Assembly (NCBI RefSeq): GCF_000173075.1
Contig: NZ_ABVL01000005.1
Coordinates: 62,001-126,000, forward strand
Length of the DNA: 64,000 bases
Reading direction: 5' to 3'
Origin: Chthoniobacter flavus Ellin428
GTDB taxonomy: Bacteria > Verrucomicrobiota > Verrucomicrobiia > Chthoniobacterales > Chthoniobacteraceae
The notes beneath the pieces are model-generated. The model did not search any database, was not told where the DNA came from, and worked only from the letters and a program-made list of their open reading frames with translations. The stretch's first letter is position 1. Each line of letters opens with the position of its first letter. The translations under genes were made by a program, and so were the position numbers. Positions 45,023 through 54,072 of the stretch are shown piece by piece.

Positions 45023-48000
45023 CTACACCTCCGCCGGTTCGAGGGCGACTTCGTCGAGGACATCCTGGCAATCTTCCTCGTGCTTCACCTTCTGGCGGGT
45101 GCGGGCGACAAGGACGTAGATGGAGGGCAGGACGAAGAGGGTGAGGATGGTGCCGACGATCATGCCGCTGACGAGCATGATGCCAATGCTGTTGCGCGCG
45201 GCAGCGCCGGGGCCGGTAGCGATGACCAAGGGGAAGTGGCCGGCGACCGTGGCGACCGAGGTCATGAGGATCGGACGCAAGCGGGTGCCGGCGGCTTCGG
45301 TCACGGCCTTCACTTTGGTCAGACCGGTTTCTTGCAGATGATTGGCAAATTCCACGATGAGAATGCCGTTCTTGGCCACGAGGCCGACGAGGGTGATCAG
45401 ACCCACCTGGCTGTAGATGTTCAGCGTGGTGAACCCGAGGAAGCTGAACATGAGCGCGCCGGAAATCGCCAGCGGCACAGAGCCGAGCAGGATGATAAAC
45501 GGATCGCGGAAGCTCTCAAACTGGGCGGCGAGCACGAGGAAGATGAGGATGACAGAGAAGATCATCGTCGTGGTCAGCGAGTCGCCTTCGGTGCGGAGCT
45601 GGCGGGCGGTGCCGCCGTAGTCGATGGTGAAGCCCTTCGGCAGAATCTCTTTGGCCTTTTCCTCGAGCACTTTCAGGCCCTGGTCGAGCGTGATGCCTGG
45701 CGGGACGGCGCCCAGGATTTTCGCGGAGTTGAGTTGCTGGAAGCGGTTGAGCGTGCGCGGCTCGGCGCTGCTCTTGAGCTTGGCAAAGGTCGAGAGCTGC
45801 ACGAGCTTCCCGTTCGGGCCGGTCACGTAATAGTTTTTGAGCTGATCGGGGTTGAGCCGTTCGGCGCGTTTGATCTGCGGGATGACCTTGTAGCTGCGGC
45901 CCTGAATGGCGAAGTGATTGACGAAGTTGCCACCGAGCATCGTGGACAGATCGGCACCGACCTGGCCGAGGTTCAAGCCCTGAAAGGCGACCTCGTCGCG
46001 ATCGAAGACGACCTCCGTGCGCGGGTTATCGTACTTCAAGTCGGTGTCGGCGAACATGAACTTGCCGCTGGCAAACGCGGCGGCCACGAGTTGGTTGGCG
46101 TAGTCGACGATCTCGCGCGGCTCCGCCGTCGAGTTGATGACGAATTCGACCGGGAACTGGCTGCCGCCCGGCAGCGGTTCGGGTGTGGTGGCGATGACCT
46201 GGATGCCGCCGATCTGCGAGGTCTTGGCGAAGACTTCGCCGACGATTTGCTCCGCCGTGCGATGGCGTTGGCTCCACGGTTTCAAGCCCATGCCGCCGAA
46301 ACCCGTGAACGGCTGCGTGAGCTGGAAGGTGTGGAGGTTTTCCGGGATGGATTGGAAGACGTCGTTGACCTTTTCCGTGTAGCGCGCGGTTTGCTCGATG
46401 GTGGAGTTCGGCGAGGCGTTGACGATGCCGAGGATCACGCCCTGGTCTTCCTTGGGCGCGAGTTCCTTCAAGCTGAACATGGAGAACGGCGCGATGAGCA
46501 TCATGACAATGACCGCGAGGGTCAGCGTGACCGGCCGCCAGCGCAGCGAGTTGGCGAGCAATCGCATGTAACGGTGGCGGATACCGTCAAAGCGGCGATT
46601 GATCCAGCCGGCAAAGCCCTTGTGCGAATCGCCGGCCCGCAGGAGCTGCGAAGACATCATCGGCGAGAGCGTGAGGGCGACGATGCCCGAGACGATGACC
46701 GCGCCGGCGAGGGTGAAGGCGAATTCGCGGAAGAGCGTGCCAGTGAGGCCGCCTTGAATACCGATCGGCGCATACACCGCGGCGAGGGTAATCGTCATGG
46801 CGATGATCGGGCCGACGAGTTCGCGCGCCGCTTTCAACGCAGCCATGTGCGGCGGCTCGCCGAGGTGCAAATGGCGCTCGACGTTTTCCACCACCACGAT
46901 GGCATCGTCGACCACCAGACCGACCGAGAGCACGATGGCCAGCAGCGTGAGCAGGTTCAGCGTGAAGCCGAAGGCCAGCATGAGGAACGCCGCGCCGATG
47001 AGCGAAATGGGAATGGCGACGACCGGGATGATGACCGCGCGAATCGAACCGAGGAAGAGGAAGATCACCACGACGACGATGAGCAGCGTCTCGGTGAGCG
47101 TATGGATCACCTCATGCAGCGCGTCGCGGATGTAGCGGGTGCCGTCGTAGGGGACGTCCATCTTCATGCCGACGGGCAATTGCTTCTCGATCTCGGGCAG
47201 GGCGGCGCGCACGCCGTCGATGACGTCGAGCGAGTTGGCCGTGGGCATGACCCAGATGCCCATGAATACGGCTTTCTTGCCGTTGAAGCGCACGTCCATG
47301 TCGTAGTCCTCGGCGCCGAGCTCCACGTCGGCGATGTCCTTGAGACGGACGATGGCGCCGTTCTGCTGACGGATGACGAGTTGGGCGAATTCCTCCGGCG
47401 TGTGCAGGTCGGTGTTGGCGATGAGGTCGATGACGGTCATCGAGCCCTTCGTCGTGCCGAGGGCGGAGAGGTAGTTGTTTGCGGCGAGCGCGGCCTGCAC
47501 TTGCGAAGGCGAGATGTTCAACGCGGCCATGCGGTCGCCCTTCAGCCAGATGCGCATGGCGAAGAGGCGCGCGCCGAGAATGTCGGCCTTTTGCACGCCG
47601 CTCACCGCGGTGAGCTTCGGCTGGACCACGCGGGTGAGGTAATCAGTGACCTGACTCGGGTCCATCGTGGTCGAGTCGAAACTGATGTACATGATGGCGT
47701 ACTGGCTGTCGCTCATCTGCAGCTCGATGGTCGGCGCCTGGGACTCCGGCGGCAGATCGTTGCGCACCTGCGCGAGCTTCGACTGGATCTGGGTGAGCGC
47801 GGCGTTCGTGTCGTAGTTCAGCTTGAGGTGCACCGTGATGATGCTCAGCCCCTGCGCGCTCTGCGACTCGAGGTAATCGATGCCATCCGCGCTGGCGATG
47901 GCCTTCTCCAGCGGCGTGGTGATGAAGCCACGCACCAGGTCCGCCGCGGCGCCGATGAAGTAGGTCTTCACCGTGATCGTAGCGATGTCGCTGCGCGGGT

Positions 48001-48109
48001 ATTGCCGCACGTTGAGGTTGCGGATCGACTGCAGACCCGCCACGAGAATGAGCAGGCTGAGCACGGTCGCGACAACCGGGCGGCGAATGAAAAGGTCGGT
48101 AAACTTCAT
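45023..48109 (-). CDS. RND-family inner-membrane efflux transporter
   Basis: 1028 residues, close to the AcrB/MexB length, with twelve helices. The proton-relay Asp pair is in LVVDDAIVVVENVERHL. Repeated RND motifs include GYxY-like DAALTQIQSKLAQVRNDLP and the C-terminal NGILIVEFANHLQETGLTKV. It exports small hydrophobic or amphipathic compounds with the adaptor encoded just upstream. No TolC-like gene is adjacent, so an outer-membrane channel from elsewhere would be used. The drug class cannot be inferred. Confidence 0.95.
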   Translation of the reverse strand: MKFTDLFIRRPVVATVLSLLILVAGLQSIRNLNVRQYPRSDIATITVKTYFIGAAADLVRGFITTPLEKAIASADGIDYLESQSAQGLSIITVHLKLNYDTNAALTQIQSKLAQVRNDLPPESQAPTIELQMSDSQYAIMYISFDSTTMDPSQVTDYLTRVVQPKLTAVSGVQKADILGARLFAMRIWLKGDRMAALNISPSQVQAALAANNYLSALGTTKGSMTVIDLIANTDLHTPEEFAQLVIRQQNGAIVRLKDIADVELGAEDYDMDVRFNGKKAVFMGIWVMPTANSLDVIDGVRAALPEIEKQLPVGMKMDVPYDGTRYIRDALHEVIHTLTETLLIVVVVIFLFLGSIRAVIIPVVAIPISLIGAAFLMLAFGFTLNLLTLLAIVLSVGLVVDDAIVVVENVERHLHLGEPPHMAALKAARELVGPIIAMTITLAAVYAPIGIQGGLTGTLFREFAFTLAGAVIVSGIVALTLSPMMSSQLLRAGDSHKGFAGWINRRFDGIRHRYMRLLANSLRWRPVTLTLAVIVMMLIAPFSMFSLKELAPKEDQGVILGIVNASPNSTIEQTARYTEKVNDVFQSIPENLHTFQLTQPFTGFGGMGLKPWSQRHRTAEQIVGEVFAKTSQIGGIQVIATTPEPLPGGSQFPVEFVINSTAEPREIVDYANQLVAAAFASGKFMFADTDLKYDNPRTEVVFDRDEVAFQGLNLGQVGADLSTMLGGNFVNHFAIQGRSYKVIPQIKRAERLNPDQLKNYYVTGPNGKLVQLSTFAKLKSSAEPRTLNRFQQLNSAKILGAVPPGITLDQGLKVLEEKAKEILPKGFTIDYGGTARQLRTEGDSLTTTMIFSVILIFLVLAAQFESFRDPFIILLGSVPLAISGALMFSFLGFTTLNIYSQVGLITLVGLVAKNGILIVEFANHLQETGLTKVKAVTEAAGTRLRPILMTSVATVAGHFPLVIATGPGAAARNSIGIMLVSGMIVGTILTLFVLPSIYVLVARTRQKVKHEEDCQDVLDEVALEPAEV

Positions 48110-48133
48110 ATCCCTGGTCGAGCGGCGGGCAGC

Positions 48134-49252
48134 TTAGGTGTCGTTCGGTTTGGGGGTAAGGCTGTTGTCGGGCGTGACGGCGTTATTCACCTGGACGGCG
48201 GCGTGCGGGCACAGTTTGAAGCCGCCGGAGGTGACTACTTCGTCGCCATCCTGGATGCCGGAGAGCACGGAGACCTGGTCGCCGCGCGCCGGTCCGAGCT
48301 TCACCACATGCTGCTCCACTTCCAGACCGGGCTTGCCATCGGCCGCCGGTTTCACGACGTAGACGGAATCGCCGTAAGGCGCGTAGTTGACGGAAGAAAC
48401 GGGAATAGCGAGCACGCTGTCCTTTTCCGGAAGCAGAACGTCCACGTTCACATACATGCCGGGACGCAGCTTGTGATCGGGATTCCGCGCGGTGCCCTGG
48501 ACCATTACGTTGCGCGTGGCGTCGTCGACCCGGGAGTCGATGGCATTGATCTCGCCCTCAAACTCGCCCTCGATGTCCGCGGCCCGGAGACGGAGCTTCT
48601 TGCCGACGGCGAGTTGACCGAGGTCCTGCTGCGGGAGGTTGAACTCGACATAGATGGGGTCGAGCGATTGCAGCGGGACGATGGACGCGCCGGGATTGAG
48701 ATACTGGCCGAGATTGACCTGGCGGATGCCGAGATAGCCATCGAAGGGCGCGACGATGTGTTTGCGCGCGATGACCGCCTTGGCGGTATCGACATTGGCT
48801 ACGGCCTGACGGTATTCGCTCTGGGCGGAGTCCCAATCGGAAGGCGAGATGGTCTTCTTGGCGACGAGGTCGCGCTTGCGATCCATGTCCACCTTGGTCC
48901 ATTCCAGCTTGGCTTCGGCGGCGTGGAGCTGGGCTTCCTCCTGCTGGGTGTCGAGCTGGATGAGCGAGGCACCTTTCTTCACCGCGGCGCCGGATTCGAA
49001 ATTGATCTCCGAGACGATGCCCGCGAGGTCCGTGCTCACGGTCACACCGTTGACCGCCCGCAGCGACCCCACGGCGCTGAGCACCGGCTGCCACTTCTGG
49101 CCTTTCACCACCAGGGTCGTTACCGCGACCGGCGGCATGGCGAAATTCTTATGCGCCTCGATGGCTTTCATCACCATGACTTTTTTGGCGTAGCCGATTC
49201 CGGCGATGCACGAAAACACCACCACGAGCATGACGATCATTCGTTTCCACAT
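48134..49252 (-). CDS. RND periplasmic adaptor (membrane fusion protein)
   Basis: 372 residues. An N-terminal membrane segment or uncleaved signal (MIVMLVVVFSCIAGIGYA) is followed by the lipoyl-like half (VTVSTDLAGIVSEINFESGA, FDGYLGIRQVNLGQYLNPG), an alpha-hairpin (about 95-150) and beta-barrel regions. It links the RND pump to an outer-membrane channel. It ends 24 bp before the pump start and is co-transcribed with it. ATG at 49252 was preferred over a TTG two codons upstream. Confidence 0.95.
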   Translation of the reverse strand: MWKRMIVMLVVVFSCIAGIGYAKKVMVMKAIEAHKNFAMPPVAVTTLVVKGQKWQPVLSAVGSLRAVNGVTVSTDLAGIVSEINFESGAAVKKGASLIQLDTQQEEAQLHAAEAKLEWTKVDMDRKRDLVAKKTISPSDWDSAQSEYRQAVANVDTAKAVIARKHIVAPFDGYLGIRQVNLGQYLNPGASIVPLQSLDPIYVEFNLPQQDLGQLAVGKKLRLRAADIEGEFEGEINAIDSRVDDATRNVMVQGTARNPDHKLRPGMYVNVDVLLPEKDSVLAIPVSSVNYAPYGDSVYVVKPAADGKPGLEVEQHVVKLGPARGDQVSVLSGIQDGDEVVTSGGFKLCPHAAVQVNNAVTPDNSLTPKPNDT

Positions 49253-49711
49253 AGGCAAAAAAAGGGCAGGCGGGACTTAAAAAGGTCGGGCAAAAGGGCG
49301 GGTAGGGCGTTACGGCCGGGAGGAGGAAACGCGGCAACGCAGCCGGAAGGCAGGGCAGCCTTCGAATCGAATGGTCAGGGTATTCGAAATAAGTAACGGC
49401 ATGGAAATTTCGCGTCGTTAATCAATCTTCCTCGTAGCTACTGTCAAGAAAAGGAAATGAGACATTTGGGTTTCAGTCGGTGGTCTCTCTGTCGACGTTC
49501 GGAGGGACGTCCAAAAGACACCAAATCGGCTCAATTCTCAACGGCGAAAGCCGGGCGAAAATGGGAGCCCCATGGCGAGAAGAGAAAAGACAATGCACCG
49601 TTGGTGCGCCGGACAGGAAACTGACGGCCTGGCGGGCCTGTCGGCTAAAATTCGTTGTCCCTCTGGAAACTTCTCGAACTCAGCGCAATACGCTGCCTGG
49701 GAATCCGTTGC
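49253..49711. other. Intergenic region upstream of the RND genes
   Basis: 459 bp with no convincing gene on either strand. It must contain the promoter of the RND operon (minus strand) and the 3' end region of the DUF6580-like gene. Small inverted motifs occur (GACGTTCGGAGGGACGTCC at 49494-49512), but no regulator binding site can be named. No repeat-armed palindrome was seen here. Confidence 0.5.
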
Positions 49712-50296
49712 CTAGGAATGCGCCAGCTCGCCCTTGGCGGCCGGTTGCGCTTCTCCCTTGAAAGGCACCATCATACAGACCGCGAAAAGCAGGGTGAAGA
49801 AGAGGTCGCTGAGCAGGGTGTAGCGATAGAACCACCACGTGGACGGATAGCCCGGCAGACCAGTCGTCATCGCTTGCACCCATCCGGCCGCCGTCTTGGC
49901 GTAGGCCGGTTCAGAGAGCCAGGAGCCGGTGTTCGTGATCACGAAGAAGACCAGCGAGCCCACGAAGCTCGCGCCCAGCAAGCGGAGGATATTCGCATGA
50001 CCGCGCAGGGCAAAACCGAGACCGGAAATGAGCGCCAGCGCCAGGTAACGGGGCAGGATATCGAAAGTGAGCAGCGGTTGATGATAGTGAAACAGGTTCA
50101 ACACGAGGTCGCTGATGAAGAGCATGGCGACCGGCAACACCATCGCGATGCGGCGCGGCAGATAGACCGCCCCGCAAAGGGCGACGGCGGCCACCGGTGC
50201 GAAATTATGCGCCCAGTGAAAATCGCCACTGCCGATGAATCCCGAAAGGATGCGGTAGAGAACAACGACGACGAGGAGGAAAAGCGCGGCGAACAT
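49712..50296 (-). CDS. Small membrane protein, DUF6580/ECF S-component-like
   Basis: 194 residues, about five to six hydrophobic helices, with NFAPVAAVALCGAVYLPRRI after the first helix. This is the pattern of the DUF6580 family (putative transport proteins, S-component-like). ATG at 50296 was chosen; a TTG 12 codons upstream is the alternative. It is divergent from a cobalamin-riboswitch operon, separated by the palindrome at 50344 and the riboswitch. Being beside a B12-controlled surface operon suggests a role in cobalamin or corrinoid uptake across the inner membrane. Function is inferred. Confidence 0.6.
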   Translation of the reverse strand: MFAALFLLVVVVLYRILSGFIGSGDFHWAHNFAPVAAVALCGAVYLPRRIAMVLPVAMLFISDLVLNLFHYHQPLLTFDILPRYLALALISGLGFALRGHANILRLLGASFVGSLVFFVITNTGSWLSEPAYAKTAAGWVQAMTTGLPGYPSTWWFYRYTLLSDLFFTLLFAVCMMVPFKGEAQPAAKGELAHS

Positions 50297-50343
50297 CGCG
50301 GATACAGTGCTCCCGAAGAGGCGGGGGATCAATCAGAAACAGC

Positions 50344-50432
50344 GAGTGCCAAGAGCCAAGAGCCAAGTGGCGACACCATCTGCGTAGGGCTGTGAAACAC
50401 TTGGCTCTCTCCAAGATTGCACTTGCTCCCCG
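50344..50432. repeat. Heptamer-armed palindrome, copy B2
   Basis: The left arm (50344-50370) holds tandem GCCAAGA, GCCAAGA, GCCAAGT. The right arm (about 50397-50432) holds the inverted CACTTGGCTCTCTCCAAG and GCACTTGCTC. It lies in the divergent space between the DUF6580-like gene and the riboswitch. Confidence 0.75.
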
Positions 50433-50449
50433 CCGGGCGTGTTCCCTAA

Positions 50450-50660
50450 TGTGACGCCAGTTCTTTGCCAGTTTAAACGTTAGTAGATCGAAGGAAGGAA
50501 TTCCGTGAAAATCGGAAGCAGTTGCGCTGCTGTAACTGGATACAACTCCTCAATGGCCAATCGCCGGTGTCCCGGTGGTGAAGGCGGGGAGAAGGATGGC
50601 GGGGCTTGAGCATTTTTTAGAAATGCCCAAACCGCGCCGGAAGCCAGAAGCCAGAACATT
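50450..50660 (+). promoter_or_regulatory. Cobalamin (B12) riboswitch, class-I-like
   Basis: The conserved core is at about 50495-50540: AAGGAATTCCGTGAAAATCG, then GGAAGCAG and GCGCTGCTGTAACTGG, matching the GGTGnAAATCCGG...CTGTAA pattern of cobalamin aptamers. The peripheral P7-P11 part GGTGAAGGCGGGGAGAAGGA follows, and the 3' GAAGCCAGAAGCCAG (50640-50654) corresponds to the AGTCAGAAGACC end. Boundaries are approximate. The downstream start codon is 176 bp away, and I cannot tell from sequence whether it acts on termination or translation. A CTTCTT/AAGAAG hairpin at 50736-50753 lies before the gene. Confidence 0.75.
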
Positions 50661-50835
50661 TCCTCGAGCTGCTCTCATTCGTGCCGGCCGGGCGCGCTGC
50701 GATCACACGCGGCGAGTGCGGACGGCGTGGAAAAACTTCTTCGCAAAAAGAAGAATGAGAAATCAGCACCTCTGCCTCGGTGCCATTCGCACCGTGGTCG
50801 TGTTCTGGTTTCTCCTCATTCAAGTGAAACCAAAC

Positions 50836-51924
50836 ATGAAAAAACACCTCTTCGGCTTTGTTCCCAAGGCTGCCTTTCTCGTCCTAACGGCGCTCGCTGC
50901 GTCTTATTCTGCCCGAGCGCAGTTAATGGTAGTTGGCGACGGCTACACTGCCGTGCCCTACTACACCCACACCACCTCGGACAACATCGTGAGCTACGAT
51001 TGGGACGCCAACGCCAATCTCTACTACATGACCTCCACGGGCTTCCCGGACATCAATATGTGGAAAACGAACGGCGGTTCGCCGGTGAACATCTACGCCA
51101 ATCCCAACAACTTCGCGGGCGCCAGCGTCGTCGACATCGGAAATTTCGTTTACTTCAACGACAGCGATTTCTCGAATAACCAAAATATCCACGCCTATGG
51201 TCCGCTGACCGGGACACCCTCGCAGGCCATTGTCTCCACGACCGCGAACTACGGCCTCTACAACCATGGCGGCGATCTTTTCCTCACCGGCGCCGTGGGC
51301 TCCGGCTCCAACCAGATCTTCTACTCTCATCTAGCCGCCAATGGCACGCTGGTAAGCAGCCCTGCTATCAGCTTGGGGACGACCGGAGGAGGTTCGGGAC
51401 CGCTGGCTTTTGACGCGGCGGGGGATTTGTATTTTGCCCCCGGCTTTGGTGACTCGAACATCTATAAATGGTCGGGGGTGGAACTCGCGAACGCGATCGC
51501 CAATCCCTCCCTCGACCCTTTAAGTACGGCCGGTCACGTGTGGGTGAACTATGGTGGGCTCTTCCCCACCGTGAGTGGCGCCACTTCGATGCTCGTGGAT
51601 CCCTCGGGAAATCTGTTGGTCACCCTGACCGATTTCACGAACCCCTCGGACCTGGTCTCCTTCGGTGCCAATTCCAACGGCGATTACAGCGGGATCGAAT
51701 CAACCATCCTCACCGATACCGGTCTTTTGGGCGAATTGCGCGAGCACGACGGCGGCACGTATGTGTCGGCGAATAATGAAATCGTGCAGGTCATTCCCGA
51801 ACCGGCGGCGCTGTCCATGGCCATGGGAGGAATTGTCCTATGGCTGCTTCCGCGGAGGAGAAGGCCGGCTCGGCAAAAGCGGATAAATGAGTGGCCAGAG
51901 TTTCCCGAAAAGAGCGAAACGTGA
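50836..51924 (+). CDS. PEP-CTERM-anchored propeller-like surface protein under B12 riboswitch
   Basis: 362 residues with a signal peptide (MKKHLFGFVPKAAFLVLTAL) and C-terminal PEP-CTERM sorting sequence (VIPEPAALSMAMGG, then LPRRRRP). The middle consists of beta-propeller-like repeats with DxxGxLY-type strands (YDWDANANLYYMTSTG, AFDAAGDLYFAPGFG). Such propellers can bind ligands; the bacteroidetal B12-binding protein BtuG is also a propeller, but homology is not established. The start was chosen by the signal peptide; the open frame upstream runs into the riboswitch. It overlaps the next gene by GTGA. Confidence 0.7.
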   Translation: MKKHLFGFVPKAAFLVLTALAASYSARAQLMVVGDGYTAVPYYTHTTSDNIVSYDWDANANLYYMTSTGFPDINMWKTNGGSPVNIYANPNNFAGASVVDIGNFVYFNDSDFSNNQNIHAYGPLTGTPSQAIVSTTANYGLYNHGGDLFLTGAVGSGSNQIFYSHLAANGTLVSSPAISLGTTGGGSGPLAFDAAGDLYFAPGFGDSNIYKWSGVELANAIANPSLDPLSTAGHVWVNYGGLFPTVSGATSMLVDPSGNLLVTLTDFTNPSDLVSFGANSNGDYSGIESTILTDTGLLGELREHDGGTYVSANNEIVQVIPEPAALSMAMGGIVLWLLPRRRRPARQKRINEWPEFPEKSET

Positions 51925-53231
51925 ACCCAATGAGCGCCACCGTTTTCCGCTGCTCCCTGTGCTGGCTTTTTCTCCTGGCCGGCGTGGATTTGTCCGCCGG
52001 CCCATATTCCGCCGCGCTGAATGACCCGGCGAATACACACGATGCACCCGTACCGGGATTCGTGGGGCCCGATGGGATCGGTGGCGCGAGAATCTCCGAC
52101 GGCTCGGGAGGTTTCCTCAATACCGACAACTATGTGAATCCCATCTTTTTCGATTGGGCTTCGTCTGTGATCAACTACTCACCGGCCCCTGGCGTGGCGA
52201 GCACCTGGAGCAATCCGGCGCTCTCCCTGGGTCCGGTGACTGGCGATGACTTCAACGTCGTTTCGCTCGGTGACCTCAGCAGTTCGCAAATCGCCTCCAG
52301 CACCCCGCCGGGCATGCTGACCCTGCATTTCACGCACCCGATCCGGAATCTCAGCGGCGCGGATTTCGTCGTCTACGAGAATGGATCCCTCTCGGGCTTC
52401 AACACTGGTGGAGCGGGCAGTGGGGGAATCTTCGGCGAGCTGGCTTATGTGGAAGTGTCCAGTGACGGCATCAATTTCGTCCGCTTCCCGTCGGTATCCT
52501 TGACCCCCAGCCTGGTGGGAAGCTACGGAACCATCGACCCCACGAATGTCTTCAATCTCATGGGCAAGCACGTGAATGCCTATGGCGATTCCTGGGGCAC
52601 ACCGTTTGACCTTTCGGACGTGGGGCTCGATAGCATCAGTTATATCCGCATCGTGGATATTCCGGGCAGCGGCTTCTTCAAGGATTCCTTGGGCAATCCC
52701 ATCTACGATGCCTGGTTGACGATCGGTTCTGGCGGGGTGGATGTCGAAGCGATCGGGACGATTTCGCGGCTGATGACTTTCAACGAATGGCAGGACTTGA
52801 ACGGCCTCGCCGGGGCGACGCGCGGCGCGACAGTGGACGCGGTGGGGAATGGTGTTCCGAATTTGCTGAAGTACGCCTTCACTCGCCAGCCGACCCGTCT
52901 GGATGGCAGCCCGGCTTTGACGAGTGTCGCCCTCGAAAGCGGACGACTGGTCATCACCTTCACGCGCGACGAGCGGGCGAGCGACTTGCTTTATGAAGTC
53001 CAGGTTTCCGACACGCTGAGTGCGAGTGATTGGACCACCGTGGCGCAGAGCACGGGTGGCCAGGCGATGGCGGCGGTTGGGGCATTTACCCCCACGATCG
53101 AGGAGGCCAGTGCGAGCGCGATTACTAGTATTGGCGTCATTCGTCGAGTTCGGGTGACGGACGTGGTGTCCGCGGCCGGCCGCCAGAAACGATACATGCG
53201 CGTCAAGGTCACCCAGTTGACGACTCCGTGA
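51921..53231 (+). CDS. Secreted surface protein with FVVYENG-type domain
   Basis: 436 residues with a signal peptide (about 1-26). A beta-sandwich region contains DFVVYENGSLSGFN and AYVEVSSDGINFVRFPSVSL, a motif pair I associate with surface proteins found near cobalamin uptake genes in Bacteroidetes; I recall this without being able to check it. The C-terminal half has the verrucomicrobial LMTFNEWQDLNGLAG... segment and a LLYEVQVSDTLSASDW motif. GTG at 51921 overlaps the previous stop (GTGA); ATG 51930 is an alternative. It is coupled to the next gene by another GTGA. Confidence 0.65.
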   Translation: MNPMSATVFRCSLCWLFLLAGVDLSAGPYSAALNDPANTHDAPVPGFVGPDGIGGARISDGSGGFLNTDNYVNPIFFDWASSVINYSPAPGVASTWSNPALSLGPVTGDDFNVVSLGDLSSSQIASSTPPGMLTLHFTHPIRNLSGADFVVYENGSLSGFNTGGAGSGGIFGELAYVEVSSDGINFVRFPSVSLTPSLVGSYGTIDPTNVFNLMGKHVNAYGDSWGTPFDLSDVGLDSISYIRIVDIPGSGFFKDSLGNPIYDAWLTIGSGGVDVEAIGTISRLMTFNEWQDLNGLAGATRGATVDAVGNGVPNLLKYAFTRQPTRLDGSPALTSVALESGRLVITFTRDERASDLLYEVQVSDTLSASDWTTVAQSTGGQAMAAVGAFTPTIEEASASAITSIGVIRRVRVTDVVSAAGRQKRYMRVKVTQLTTP

Positions 53232-54031
53232 GTATGCGCTCCGCCGCGTTCACGCTGCTCGAATTGCTCGTCGTGATGGCGATCATCGCCGCGCTCATCG
53301 CGCTGCTCCTGCCGGTGTTCCGCTCGGTAAAACTTCAGGGGCAAGCCACTCAGAGTAGCAACAATCTCCGCCAACTGGTGGCCGCCAACATTGCGTATGC
53401 CAACGATCACGAGTGCTATGTCCCCGCGGACGACATCTCGAACAATCGCCGCTGGTGTGGTGCGCGCACCTCGGCGACAGGCACCTACGATCCCACGAAG
53501 GGATATTTGGCCCCCTACTTGGGGCAGTCGCGCATGATCACCCCCGATCCTCTCTTCACTACCATGCTCCATGGTTCCAAAAGCTTTGAAAATGGAGCGG
53601 GTGGTTACGGCTACAACGAAGTTTACATCGGAGGCACACCGGTATGGTCGTACAATGCGGATGGCAGCCGCGTTTCCGCACATCCCCTGGCGATTCAGCG
53701 ACCGGCGCTGACCGTCATGTTCGCCACGACCGCCTATGCCATGCCCGGTGGCGTCCAGGAGTATCCATTTTGCGAACCGCCTTTCTGGGATTTCGGCGAT
53801 GGCCCCATGGGCTCCCGGCCTTCTCCCAGCGTTCATTTTCGCTTCAATAACATGGCAATTGTGGGATGGTGCGATGGTCACATCAGCATGGAACGCAAAG
53901 TCGCGCGGGACTTGGGCGAAGATCCCAATGGAGGTAACGCCGACGCGCAAAACCTCGGCTGGTTCGGGCCCGATGCAGAAAATGGCTATTGGAACCCGAA
54001 CCGCAGTTTCGCGAATTCGCCGGGGAACTGA
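53228..54031 (+). CDS. Type II pseudopilin-like protein with H-X-DG C-terminal region
   Basis: 267 residues. The prepilin-type N-terminus is AFTLLELLVVMAIIAALIAL, with Ala in place of the usual Gly before the cleavage site and Glu at +5. The C-terminal part contains HFRFNNMAIVGWCDGHI, like the H-X9-DG region of PVC pseudopilins. The start is GTG overlapping the previous stop (GTGA), as in the preceding junction; an ATG follows two codons later. A prepilin peptidase gene is 2.2 kb away. Why a pseudopilin is in a B12-controlled operon is not known. Confidence 0.8.
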   Translation: MSMRSAAFTLLELLVVMAIIAALIALLLPVFRSVKLQGQATQSSNNLRQLVAANIAYANDHECYVPADDISNNRRWCGARTSATGTYDPTKGYLAPYLGQSRMITPDPLFTTMLHGSKSFENGAGGYGYNEVYIGGTPVWSYNADGSRVSAHPLAIQRPALTVMFATTAYAMPGGVQEYPFCEPPFWDFGDGPMGSRPSPSVHFRFNNMAIVGWCDGHISMERKVARDLGEDPNGGNADAQNLGWFGPDAENGYWNPNRSFANSPGN

Positions 54032-54072
54032 TTTCACTTCACCACGCGCTGCCTTTTTGTAGGTTCGTACGA

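Noticed and set aside
45080..49396. A 1438-codon open frame on the plus strand opposite the RND transporter genes
   Set aside because: It is antisense to two certain genes and rich in Asp, Arg, His and Gly, the composition given by the codon bias of the opposite strand. Similar long antisense frames oppose ahcY, the PQQ dehydrogenase, the ArnT-like gene and lepA.
49494..49512. GACGTTCGGAGGGACGTCC as an operator for the RND genes
   Set aside because: It is an isolated imperfect palindrome about 240 bp from the start codon, with no adjacent regulator gene to support it.
50575..50835. An N-terminal extension of the propeller gene reading from 50575
   Set aside because: The extension lies within the riboswitch and encodes Arg-rich sequence with no signal peptide. 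A normal signal peptide begins at 50836.
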